A stretch of DNA of 33,763 nt. Source: Terriglobia bacterium (lineage in GTDB: Bacteria; Acidobacteriota; Terriglobia; UBA7540). Shown here piece by piece: positions 1 through 7,923 of this stretch. The stretch lies in NCBI GenBank assembly GCA_030041095.1, contig JASHON010000030.1, forward strand, positions 1 to 33,763. Reading direction: 5' to 3'. A program made the position numbers and the translations under genes. Numbering within the stretch: position 1 is the first letter of the stretch; every line of letters begins with the position of its first letter. A model generated the notes under the pieces. It was not told the DNA's origin, ran no database searches, and saw only the letters and a program-made list of their open reading frames with translations.

Positions 1-769
1 CGCTCATAGAATAAACCGTAGTGACCTTACCGAAACGATCTTCTCCGAGGAGCGCCTGAACAGTCAAGTAAAATCTTCTTAACATGCAAGTGTCCCGGCC
101 GAGCAGATACGCAACTTGAAATGTCCTATAACGAGATAAGGGCGCGTTATCAAGCCAGACAAGGAGCGGTGAAATAGGAGTTCGGGTGGTTAGCCAAGAA
201 TCTGCGTTTCCTTTGGACTGGCTAGTAGAGAGGGTTCGTGGCTGGGCCCTAGAACAGATCGTCGGTCGCACCTAGGTCGCAGGAGTTGGGACCTTGTTCA
301 CCGCCTGAGCAAGCATCGCGCGGTCGACTCGGAGTATTTGCGACGCTGGAGTTCCTCCAGCATTTTTTGCGAAGTTGGGTCACAGAGACCTCCTTTCTCT
401 GTGACCACAAACCACACTACTTCACAATGCCCCACGGCCCGGTTAGCGCACACGCGTAGTGTCCACTGCGCCAGCGGTTTCGTTCAATAGCCCTTATCGC
501 AAGTCTTTTGAACCAATCTGTGTAACTGTTGGCTCTGAGAGGCAAATGAACCAGCAACTTTAGAGACCGTCGGCTTACAGCCGACTCACCAGGACGAGTT
601 CTCGCGGCTGTCTGCCACTGATCTAGCGAATCAGTGTCCATGCCCAGAACGGGGCCTAATTCGGGATTTATAGACTGACTGACGGTCAGCCGAAAGGGGT
701 AGAGTCTCGGCTCAAACTCGAAGCCGGCGAAGGTGAGGTATGCAGGCGCTGAGTCTCTAAGGTGTTTGC
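1..769. other. Left-end stretch of the mobile element with no convincing gene
   Basis: No reading frame here has recognisable protein features; the longest (417-641, minus strand) is 74 codons with no motif. The one clear structure is a perfect 11-bp hairpin at 378-406. I looked for a second copy of the tRNA-Asp 3' end, which would mark the far end of the element, and did not find one, so the element probably extends left of base 1. Confidence 0.6.
378..406. repeat. Perfect 11-bp inverted repeat with 7-nt loop
   Basis: The arm GGTCACAGAGA (378-388) is followed by a 7-nt loop and the exact reverse complement TCTCTGTGACC (396-406). Read on the minus strand, the loop is AAGGAGG, a Shine-Dalgarno-like sequence. 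It lies about 360 bases past the 3' end of the relaxase gene. There is no adjoining T-run, so it is not a classical intrinsic terminator. Possible roles are part of an oriT, a replication or processing hairpin, or a structured RNA. Confidence 0.7.
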
Positions 770-3520
770 CTATAAGCTCAGGCCGAAATCGTGTGATTGC
801 TGATGGGTGGGTTGTTTGCGCTGGGTCTGGACCTGTTCTTGGTCATGCTCGATGGCGGCGCGCTTGGAGACTTCGCGACTCAATTCCACGCCTATGGCCT
901 GCGCGTCGTTTGTGTAAACCTTGACCTCGTATCGCGCGCGGGAGATGGAGACATACGCGAAGCGGCTGTTTAAAAGCTTTTCGTGGGCTTGGTGCGTATC
1001 GACGTTAACCAGGACCCGGTCTGCCGTCACACCCTGGCTGCTGTGGCTTGTCACCGCGTAGCCGTAGTCGAGGTGCGGATGCTTATGCATTGAGAATTCT
1101 ACCGTTCGGCCCGAATCGAGTTGGATCGAGAGCATTCCGTTGGATCGAAGCTCCTTGATTGTGCCGAGCTCTCGATTGGCGATCCGTTTATCCCGGTATG
1201 GGGCCGTGAACTGGATGCGGTCGCCCACAGAAAAACTTCGTTCGACCTCGTGATAAACTGTCACGCCTTGTAGCCGGCGCGGATCGTAGCTCACCATCTT
1301 GCCATCGGCTCTCTTGACGGTCACGAGGTTCGCGCCGGGATCGGAGTCGGTCACGCGGACGTATTCGCCGACCTTAAGCTTCAGGGCTTGGCTGCCCTTT
1401 GTGAAACGCACGACGTGGCCGGGGTCGTACCGCCCCGCCCATTCGCGATCCGCGCCGGTGAGGTAGTTATCGGGTAACAGGACCTTGATTTGGTGCTCCT
1501 TCCGGCTCACCGCGCCCTTCGCCTGCAGCTCATGGTGAATCCGCTCGTTTATGGCCATACGGGAACGATTATCGGGTGAAACTACAAGAGCGCCATCCGG
1601 CTGCCTCGCGTAATCCTGCGCAATTGCATTGAGCCTCGCCTCCTGATCCTGTATTTCCTGAATCCGCTCCGTTTGCGCTAGTCCATTGATGGCTTCACGA
1701 ACTTGGCCATCTGCAAGCTGCTCGACAACCCGCTTCAGTTCGGGATCGCGCTGCCGGATGATATGGTCCAACCGTGCCGTCTGCATCCCAACATTCTGCA
1801 ACTGCTCGAAGGGCTGCCCGGCTTCTACGCCTTGGTGCTGCCGGGTATCGCCCACGAAGACCACGCGGTCAAAATCGTGCAGGCGGCGCAGAAATTCGTT
1901 CACTTGCTTACTGCTTGCCAGACTCGATTCGTCAACGAAGTAGAGTCGCCTGATGCCGCCGTCAAGCTGCTCGCCCTGTGCCAGAAACTTCTGAAGTGTT
2001 TTCGAACGAATTCCGGCTGTTTCGAGCTGCTGCGCCGCTCGTGACGTGGGCGCGAATCCCTCAACCTCGTAGCCCTGGCGCTCCGCCGCTTTTCGAATTG
2101 CCGCGAGCGCCGTTGTCTTCCCGGCTCCGGCGGTCCCTTGCAGGCCAACAATCTGATCATGGCTGGCCAGAATTTCTCCGACGGCCCTCCGCTGATCATC
2201 GCTCAAGTGCCTCAACCGGTCTTCTATTTGCTCTCGCACGTGCTCCCGCGCCAGCGGGTCGCGAAACCGCCCCTGACCATCGCGCATAAAGGTAATGTTC
2301 GCCCGCTCCATTTCAAGCATATGCCGAGTTGTATAACTCCACCCTGCGCCGCTCGGCCCGCGGTCGACAAATTCTCCGGCAGCCAGCCGGGCTTCGAAGT
2401 TCTGACGGATCTCCTTCAGTGTGGCGCCGCCTGCCGCACGCCGGAGCGCGTCATTCAGAAAGTCACGTTCATTGAAAACCGCCTCACGCTCGATTTGCCG
2501 ATCACGGGCATAAGTCACGGCTTGTTGGGCATAGTTCTTGGCCTCCTCGCCGGTAACCAACTCCTGACCCAAACGCCGATCGCGCGCCTCTACCACAACC
2601 TGCTCTGCCTGATTACCGAAACGCGCTGCGAGTTGGCGATGGCGGGCGAGCATCTCCTCAGCCGTGAGCTTCTGTTTTGCTTCCCGCGTTCGATGGGCGG
2701 CGATTTCGGCGGGGCCTGCGCCGGCAAGCCCTTGCTCCTTCAGATGGGCTTCGATCTGCTGTCGGCGAGGACTCGATGCTTCAAGATACTCTTTTGAGTA
2801 TCCCTTTATCTCAGGCGCGCCATTTTTGCCCAGCGCAAGCTCGTACCCAAGATGTCTCAAACGGCTCGCCAATTCGGATTGGTAAATGGCCGTCGCGTAC
2901 CGCTGGCTCCGGTAAAGTTCCTGTGGCTGTAACGCCCGTGTTTCACCGCCGGCGATCTCCGTTACGTTGAAAAACACGCAGTGCGTATGAAGCTGTGGCG
3001 CTGCATAACCGTTCACCGGCCGGGCGCTATCGTGCTCGAATTTAGCCACAATCCATTTGCCGGTCGTCTCCGGAGTATGATTGCCGCCAATGCGCGCTTG
3101 CACGAAGGCTTCAAGCTCATTGAGGGCTACCCGCACACTCTCCCGGTGGGCCTCCCGTACCCGCTCGTCTGCTCCCACCAGCGCGGTGAGCGATACGCTC
3201 TTCGGAGCGCTGAATGTGGCATCCCATCCTGCGCGATGCTCCATCGCCTTCACCACTTCACCGCGTTCGTTCTTGTACGAATATCCTTCGCGCTGCCGAA
3301 CCAACTCCGCGCCTGTTTCTGGATGAAAACCCTGTGCGAGCTTCTCGAATTGCTCAGCGCTTACCTCGCTGGTGAGATTCCACGCTTCGGCCAATTTGCC
3401 TTGCCATTCACCCCGAATCTGGTCGTGCTGTGTGTAGTAGTTTTGCTCAGCGTTGGTGAACTCCGCCGCATGGTAGGTTTGCGCTCGGCTAGCACTGAGC
3501 GGTTTCGAGATGGTTAGCAT
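770..3520 (-). CDS. MobF-family conjugative relaxase-helicase (TrwC/TraI type)
   Basis: This 916-residue protein should nick one strand at oriT, stay bound to its 5' end through a tyrosine, and unwind the DNA during transfer. The N-terminal relaxase domain (about 1-300) has candidate catalytic tyrosines Y16, Y28 and Y29 and the metal-binding histidines H163, H178 and H180, in the motif PQLHTH typical of TrwC. A RecD-like superfamily I helicase follows, with Walker A GTAGAGKTT at 462-470, a VDES Walker B near residue 535 and a VTSHSSQGVTAD motif near the C-terminus. It is about as long as TrwC and lacks the long TraI C-terminal extension. The ATG at 3520 begins MLTISKPL, as expected for the family. 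The gene lies downstream of a MobC-like gene on the same strand. No coupling protein is encoded nearby, so the element is probably mobilized by another plasmid or ICE. Confidence 0.93.
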   Translation of the reverse strand: MLTISKPLSASRAQTYHAAEFTNAEQNYYTQHDQIRGEWQGKLAEAWNLTSEVSAEQFEKLAQGFHPETGAELVRQREGYSYKNERGEVVKAMEHRAGWDATFSAPKSVSLTALVGADERVREAHRESVRVALNELEAFVQARIGGNHTPETTGKWIVAKFEHDSARPVNGYAAPQLHTHCVFFNVTEIAGGETRALQPQELYRSQRYATAIYQSELASRLRHLGYELALGKNGAPEIKGYSKEYLEASSPRRQQIEAHLKEQGLAGAGPAEIAAHRTREAKQKLTAEEMLARHRQLAARFGNQAEQVVVEARDRRLGQELVTGEEAKNYAQQAVTYARDRQIEREAVFNERDFLNDALRRAAGGATLKEIRQNFEARLAAGEFVDRGPSGAGWSYTTRHMLEMERANITFMRDGQGRFRDPLAREHVREQIEDRLRHLSDDQRRAVGEILASHDQIVGLQGTAGAGKTTALAAIRKAAERQGYEVEGFAPTSRAAQQLETAGIRSKTLQKFLAQGEQLDGGIRRLYFVDESSLASSKQVNEFLRRLHDFDRVVFVGDTRQHQGVEAGQPFEQLQNVGMQTARLDHIIRQRDPELKRVVEQLADGQVREAINGLAQTERIQEIQDQEARLNAIAQDYARQPDGALVVSPDNRSRMAINERIHHELQAKGAVSRKEHQIKVLLPDNYLTGADREWAGRYDPGHVVRFTKGSQALKLKVGEYVRVTDSDPGANLVTVKRADGKMVSYDPRRLQGVTVYHEVERSFSVGDRIQFTAPYRDKRIANRELGTIKELRSNGMLSIQLDSGRTVEFSMHKHPHLDYGYAVTSHSSQGVTADRVLVNVDTHQAHEKLLNSRFAYVSISRARYEVKVYTNDAQAIGVELSREVSKRAAIEHDQEQVQTQRKQPTHQQSHDFGLSL

Positions 3521-3668
3521 CGTCGGCTTCTACTGCTTCGTTGCGATCTGGTTACGGCCGCATTCGCTCCGGAATGCTGGTCTGCAACGAATGCGCCTTC
3601 TCAACCTAGGGCGGTACGTTTAGCATACCGAGTCGCTTCAACGAACTGGCAACAACGCGCCGTCGCCT

Positions 3669-4076
3669 TTATCGCTTCTCTCTCATTCCCTGTGGTGGAG
3701 GGGCGCCTTGCTGATCCGCGCTGGCCTGCCGTAAGAGGTTCTGTGCTTTGGTACGCTTAGTTCGTTCTGCTTCCTTCCAGATGTCGGTCATGACATTCGG
3801 TGTGATCCGACAGCCCGAGGCGAAGTTATACGTCGCATTCATCACGATGTCTTTGAGTGCGATCATCTCTCCGGTGATGGCCTGTTGGAAGCAATCTCCC
3901 TCGGGATTTCGAGAGAACATTAGTGAGATCTCGCGACACCATTCGCCGACCTGCATTCCGCGCGCGTGTGCTAACGCATTAAGTCGCTCGTAATCATCCC
4001 GTGTTAGGCGGAACGCAACGATCTTTGTGCGACGTGAAGGTTGATGTTCAAACGTTATTGCGGTCTGAATGGCCAT
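3669..4076 (-). CDS. MobC-like mobilization accessory protein (ribbon-helix-helix)
   Basis: The 135-residue product begins with a basic segment and then a ribbon-helix-helix-like stretch (about residues 14-50, with KIVAFRLTRDDYERLNALA). This is the usual fold of MobC/TraY-type oriT-binding accessory proteins. The C-terminal third is basic and contains WKEAERTKRTKAQNLL. It lies 148 bases upstream of the relaxase on the same strand, the expected arrangement for a protein that loads the relaxase at oriT. The repeats just upstream (4101-4286) are candidate binding sites, which would also allow autoregulation. The assignment rests on fold-like pattern and context, not on a unique motif. Confidence 0.7.
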   Translation of the reverse strand: MAIQTAITFEHQPSRRTKIVAFRLTRDDYERLNALAHARGMQVGEWCREISLMFSRNPEGDCFQQAITGEMIALKDIVMNATYNFASGCRITPNVMTDIWKEAERTKRTKAQNLLRQASADQQGAPPPQGMREKR

Positions 4077-4291
4077 GGACTAAGCGACTCCCGATCAATA
4101 CGTTGACAGGCGTGAACTTCTGAATTTGGCTCACGCGGTTCTCGCGTGTGGGGAGCGCGCGAGAGCGGACCAAGTCCCCGCAGATGAATGCGTTGACACT
4201 CGTAAACACAAAGTTTCCCGTCGGTACCCTGGCAGGGGTGACGTGTCAATCCATTTGCCGGTGCGAAGCACCGCTCTCGCGCTCCCAAGCT
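4077..4291. promoter_or_regulatory. Repeat-rich intergenic region: candidate oriT and mobC promoter
   Basis: This 215-base gap upstream of the MobC-like gene holds two kinds of repeat. A direct repeat CGTTGACA-NN-CGT-N-AAC occurs at 4101-4116 and 4191-4206, exactly 90 bases apart, with a partial inverted relative (TTGACACGT on the minus strand) at 4241-4249. A long inverted repeat pairs 4151-4168 (GGGAGCGCGCGAGAGCGG) with 4271-4286 (CCGCTCTCGCGCTCCC); the arms differ by a 2-base insertion. Repeats of this sort next to mobC and the relaxase are what oriT regions and RHH operators look like. No nic site can be assigned by eye. Confidence 0.5.
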
Positions 4292-5410
4292 TCATGACTC
4301 ACCATACTGAAGCGACAATTCGTCGATCACCGGCTTCAATTCCGGAAGAGCAAAAAAGCGGTCGAACACCTGTCCAAGCCGCCGCCAATCTTCCGTCGTG
4401 AAGCCGAAAATAATGCCGTTCGCTCGATGCCGGAAATAGTACATGGTGACCTCTTTCGGCCGGTGGTAGGCATCGGTGTAAGCGAAGAATTCGTGGCCCG
4501 TCCACTGCTCGCCGGGAATCAGCCGTTTCAGGGTCACCCAGAGGTCCCGCATCTGCGGGTAAGAGTTGAGCGGATACACCGCATTGTAGCTGTTGAAATT
4601 CAGCGCTGCTGCCAAGTCACCGTCGTCCGTCATCAGCGTACAAAGCACGAAGTCACCCAGCTTGACGGTCGGAATGTTCACCGGCACAAATCCGTAGTCC
4701 CGCCTTAGAGGCAGGTGTCGTACCGGCCTATTCTCGGCGATCCAATGGCCACGGGCGGCGAGGCGATACAGGACCGGCAGAAACGGCGTCAAGACTTCGT
4801 TCAGCGCCCCAACGCTCTTGAATTCCTCGTTCATGAGCGCCACATAGAGATTCCGGCTGAATTGGAGCAAGCCGGTGCTCCAGCGCGGATCGCGTAGCCT
4901 CTGCTGCTTGATCTTGATCGCTTCCACGACGCTCGTCGGCGAAGGGGCTCCAGCGGGTATGTCGTACGGATCCAAACTCAGATTCTTGAGGTAATAACCA
5001 TCGCGGACGCTCGGCTTACTCAGCACCGTCATCAGGGCTAGGAAAGCTTCCAGGAGCTGCGCTAACGACTCACCCGAAGGCAGTGCAAGATCGCCGGTTT
5101 GTCGCTCGCACCCCTGCTGGATGTAATAGGCCAGCAGAACCCACTCGGCGCGCGCGAGCATGTGCTTCTGTTCCCATTTGCGGCGAATCGTGACGAGCGA
5201 TTCGGTCGGTTCCTGGAAGAGGTCATGCAGCTCGACCAGCTCCTCGATGCGCTCCGTCTTGCCGCGCTCCAGAAGCCTCTTCGCTACTTCGGAGATGGAG
5301 ACCGTCTCCCCGAGAGCTTTCGAGATTACCTTCTTGGCCTGCTCCAGGTAGGAGCGCAGGTCGTCCGGGACCCGGATGGAGAGGGTTTGTTGTTGAACTT
5401 CTTTGGCCAT
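4292..5410 (-). CDS. Unknown protein with RHH-like N-terminus, carried by the mobile element
   Basis: I do not recognise a named family for this 372-residue protein. Residues 8-50 (LSIRVPDDLRSYLEQAKK, then SISEVAKRLLERG) resemble a ribbon-helix-helix DNA-binding segment. The rest is a long soluble region, partly helical, with an aromatic-rich C-terminal third (WTGHEFFAYTDAYHR, TMYYFRHRANGIIFGF). There are no membrane segments, no P-loop and no obvious catalytic motif. I chose the ATG at 5410; a TTG two codons upstream (5416) is possible, and neither start has a clear Shine-Dalgarno sequence. It is transcribed toward mobC and the relaxase and away from the excisionase and integrase. A regulator, a partition or replication-type protein, or a transfer accessory are all possible; nothing decides. 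Confidence 0.75.
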   Translation of the reverse strand: MAKEVQQQTLSIRVPDDLRSYLEQAKKVISKALGETVSISEVAKRLLERGKTERIEELVELHDLFQEPTESLVTIRRKWEQKHMLARAEWVLLAYYIQQGCERQTGDLALPSGESLAQLLEAFLALMTVLSKPSVRDGYYLKNLSLDPYDIPAGAPSPTSVVEAIKIKQQRLRDPRWSTGLLQFSRNLYVALMNEEFKSVGALNEVLTPFLPVLYRLAARGHWIAENRPVRHLPLRRDYGFVPVNIPTVKLGDFVLCTLMTDDGDLAAALNFNSYNAVYPLNSYPQMRDLWVTLKRLIPGEQWTGHEFFAYTDAYHRPKEVTMYYFRHRANGIIFGFTTEDWRRLGQVFDRFFALPELKPVIDELSLQYGES

Positions 5411-5745
5411 GAGCAATTATTGCACGGTTAATGTATCGACACAATAAAATAGTTGCCGCTAAACACGATCCGTGCCATAACGACCGATGACTACGGTCGG
5501 ACCTTTGGCTTCCTTAAGTCTGAAGCCGGATTTCACACAAAACCTACAGCTCCTGAGCCTCCGCTTGAAGATGAGCTAAACAGGGCTCCTAGAATCGGTC
5601 GCCTTATGTGCAGTCAGTGCCGTCAGGCCCGAAATCACGGGAGATCCCGACGGGCAGTGGCCCAGTCCGATGGCAAAGCAAAGGAACCTGTCACACACAC
5701 GATCTGTTCCGTACTGGACCATGAACTGAACGGGGGATTCTTCGT
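5411..5745. other. Divergent intergenic region between the unknown gene and excisionase
   Basis: This 335-base gap lies between two divergently transcribed genes and must hold both promoters. An AT-rich patch is present at about 5416-5455, and short GC-rich inverted segments lie around 5625-5665. I see no convincing sigma-70 promoter pair or reading frame. Confidence 0.45.
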
Positions 5746-5979
5746 ATGATCGATAGTGAACTCCATACAATCAGCTTAGCTCCCCAGGCCTCAGTTCAAA
5801 CTGAGCGGCTGTTGACCGTGCAAGAAGTTGCAGAACTGTTGCGCGTGCCAGCCTCTTGGGTGTATGAGCGCACGCGCCGGCGAGGAAGCGAACGAATGCC
5901 GCACGTGAAGATGGGCAAATACGTCCGGTTCCGGCCCACCGAGATTGAAGCCTACCTGGAGGGATTGCGTCGTGCGTGA
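5746..5979 (+). CDS. AlpA/excisionase-type helix-turn-helix protein
   Basis: This is a 77-residue small DNA-binding protein. After a variable 20-residue lead comes a MerR-like winged helix: LLTVQEVAELLRVPASWVYE (about 22-41), a basic RTRRRG turn, then HVKMGKYVRFRPTEIEAYL. This is the usual pattern of Xis/AlpA proteins that bend att DNA or control integrase expression. The ATG at 5746 follows a GGGGGA purine run. It lies 70 bases ahead of the integrase start on the same strand, so the two are probably co-transcribed as a recombination-directionality pair. Confidence 0.85.
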   Translation: MIDSELHTISLAPQASVQTERLLTVQEVAELLRVPASWVYERTRRRGSERMPHVKMGKYVRFRPTEIEAYLEGLRRA

Positions 5980-6049
5980 CCCAACGGATACACTCGTAAT
6001 CGACCGAAGAGAAGGCAAGCGAGCCAATGAGAGAAAGGAGATACTTCTC

Positions 6050-7174
6050 ATGGCTCGACGCCATCACCAAACAGGCTGTCTTTTCAAGAAAGGGCAAAAC
6101 TGGGTGTTCCGCTATCGGGAATACCAAATCGGCTCGGATGGGACCGTGAATCCCGTTCACCGCTCCGTTTCGTTCGGGGCGATAACGCGGCTCGAAGCAA
6201 GCCGCGCGCGGGATGCCTTGCAGCGAAGACTTGCGCTTGCGGGTGAACGCCCGAAAGCTGCGATGACGCTCAAGGAATTCTGGACCGGATTCTTTGATCC
6301 GCACATTATCCAGAAGAAGCAACCGAGCACGCAGGAGCTGTATGCTCACCTCTTCCGCAACCACATCGATCCGCATCTCGGGAGTACCGTGCTCTCCGAG
6401 ATCGGGCGATTCCACATCCAAGAATTCATTTCAAAGAAAGAAGCAGAAGGCTATGCTCCGCAGACCGTGGCTCATCTCCGGGACGCCTTGAGCAAGGCGC
6501 TCGGCACCGCCGCGCTGTGGGGCTGGATCAATGACAATCCCACGAAGGGCGTGACCTTGCCGCGCATGCAGCGGCGTCGTGTCCCTCGCGTCCTCACGTT
6601 CCAGGAAATCGCGAAGCTCCGCGAGGCGCTGGCTGAACCCGCCCGCACGATGCTCGTGCTGGGAGTCCTCCTCGGCCTTCGGATCGGGGAGCTCCTCGGG
6701 CTGAAGCTCGAAGACGTGGACTTGCAAAATGGGATGCTCTCCGTGCGGCGGGCGGTTTGCCGTGGCAACGTGGGGCCGACGAAAACGCCTGGTAGCGAGC
6801 GACGGTTCCCACTGCCGGACCAAACCGTTGAGATGCTCGGGGAGTATATCGCGGGGCGGAAGGTCGAATCAGAGTGGTTCTTCCCGACGCTTCGGGGCGG
6901 CTTCCACAACGACCGGACGCTGTTCATCCGGTACGTGAAGCCGGTGATCAAGAAACTTGAGCTACCGCATTTCAGTTGGCATTCGTTCCGTCACACGTTC
7001 CTCACTTACAACGGGAACGACGGCGTAGCGATGCCGATCCTTCAATCACTCGCGGGGCATACGAACGCGCAAACCACGCTCCGCTATATCGACACGTTTG
7101 CGGACCGGAAACGTGCCGTTCTTGAGCAGTGGGCGGAACAATTGTTCCCCACTGTTCCCTCGAAGAAGCGTTGA
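6050..7174 (+). CDS. Tyrosine recombinase / site-specific integrase
   Basis: The 374-residue integrase has an N-terminal arm-type region (MARRHHQTGCLFKKGQNWVF), a SAM-like core-binding domain (about 65-150) and a C-terminal catalytic domain. Catalytic elements visible are the first Arg in LGLRIGELLGL, the HSFRHTF box (HxxR), the LAGH box and the nucleophile in LRYID. The ATG at 6050 is preceded by GAAAGGAG at a normal distance, so I prefer it to in-frame starts upstream that overlap the excisionase. The stop lies 46 bases from the CCA end of tRNA-Asp, indicating integration into the 3' end of that tRNA. An eight-T run (7179-7186) follows the stop, with only a weak stem before it. Confidence 0.95.
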   Translation: MARRHHQTGCLFKKGQNWVFRYREYQIGSDGTVNPVHRSVSFGAITRLEASRARDALQRRLALAGERPKAAMTLKEFWTGFFDPHIIQKKQPSTQELYAHLFRNHIDPHLGSTVLSEIGRFHIQEFISKKEAEGYAPQTVAHLRDALSKALGTAALWGWINDNPTKGVTLPRMQRRRVPRVLTFQEIAKLREALAEPARTMLVLGVLLGLRIGELLGLKLEDVDLQNGMLSVRRAVCRGNVGPTKTPGSERRFPLPDQTVEMLGEYIAGRKVESEWFFPTLRGGFHNDRTLFIRYVKPVIKKLELPHFSWHSFRHTFLTYNGNDGVAMPILQSLAGHTNAQTTLRYIDTFADRKRAVLEQWAEQLFPTVPSKKR

Positions 7175-7219
7175 GGCGTTTTTTTTGAGGAAGAAATGTC
7201 GCTAACGTATTGAAAATGC

Positions 7220-7296
7220 TGGCGGGGACGACGGGGCTCGAACCCGCGACCTCATGCGTGACAGGCATGCGTTCTAACCAACTGAACTACGTCCCC
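7220..7296 (-). tRNA. tRNA-Asp (anticodon GTC), likely attachment site
   Basis: On the minus strand a complete cloverleaf folds: acceptor GGGGACG/CGTCCCC, anticodon stem CATGC/GCATG around loop CTGTCAC (anticodon GTC at 7260-7262), and T loop TTCGAGC. Discriminator G and an encoded CCA (7220-7222) follow. Its 3' end faces the integrase, making it the probable attB of the mobile element. Confidence 0.97.
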
Positions 7297-7399
7297 AATT
7301 GAAACGTCACTGAAATGCCATCTGCAGCAACTAACCACCCCTCAGCGGGCGCCAAACCGAACGACAACCGCGAGGGCGAATCACTCGGCACTGGTCATG

Positions 7400-7476
7400 T
7401 GGTGGGCGGTATCCGGCTCGAACGGATGACCTTCTGCTTGTAAGGCAGACGCTCTGACCAACTGAGCTAACCGCCC
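7400..7476 (-). tRNA. tRNA-Val (anticodon TAC)
   Basis: On the minus strand the acceptor stem GGGCGGT pairs with ACCGCCC. The anticodon stem TCTGC/GCAGA encloses loop CTTACAA (anticodon TAC). The T arm carries TTCGAGC. Discriminator A and an encoded CCA (7400-7402) complete the 77-nt gene. It lies about 100 bases from tRNA-Asp on the same strand, and the pair may be co-transcribed. Confidence 0.97.
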
Positions 7477-7923
7477 CATACTCTTGAATGCTGAACGCAA
7501 GCCCACCGCTTTCCTAGGTAACTTCCGAAGCCATGTCAGACCACTGCGTATACGCTGGCAACGCGGGAGGTCGGAATCTTCATGCTTTGGGTCCGGGAGT
7601 CGCGCCCGGAACTCCAGCATAGCTTTAACCGCATCCTGATTCAAGGTGGTGTGGACAATTGAAGGACATTCGTTGAAAGCATTTTTCAGCATCCTGTGAG
7701 ACGAATGGCGCCGAAGTTGCCAAACTCGGGCCAAACTGAGAGTATGGTTGCTGAAGGGTACCGGAACGAGGAAGTCACCCATTCGCGGCCTGCAGGGAGA
7801 CTAACTTGTCTCCGGCGTGCTGGCCGACGCGTTCCATTTTGCCGGGTGCCCGTCGACGCGCCTTCATAATCTGCACTACAAACGGATTCCCGTCACCCAT
7901 GTCATCCATGGAACGGTCGCACT
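7477..7923. other. Intergenic region with dispersed repeat copy
   Basis: No credible gene lies between tRNA-Val and the permease. Any promoter for the tRNAs (minus strand) would be here. The segment 7661-7700 is near-identical to one at 12891-12930. A minus-strand frame running through this region and the tRNA has no protein features. Confidence 0.6.
7661..7700. repeat. Dispersed repeat, copy A
   Basis: GAAGGACATTCGTTGAAAGC followed by a TTTTTCAGCAT core matches 12891-12930 with only a few substitutions. A shorter copy of the core (AGCATTTTTCAGCA) occurs near 17681-17694. Recurrence in three intergenic gaps suggests a genome-wide repeat family, but its function is unknown. Confidence 0.7.

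Noticed and set aside
417-641. 74-codon minus-strand frame near the left end
   Set aside because: No motif, no ribosome-binding site, and composition like the surrounding non-coding DNA.
2138-2797. 219-codon plus-strand frame inside the relaxase gene
   Set aside because: Entirely antisense to the relaxase, which has clear catalytic motifs; no features of its own.
5771-6421. 216-codon minus-strand frame across excisionase and integrase
   Set aside because: Opposes two recognised genes and has no motif.
7381-7782. 133-codon minus-strand frame
   Set aside because: Runs through tRNA-Val and the dispersed repeat; not protein-like.
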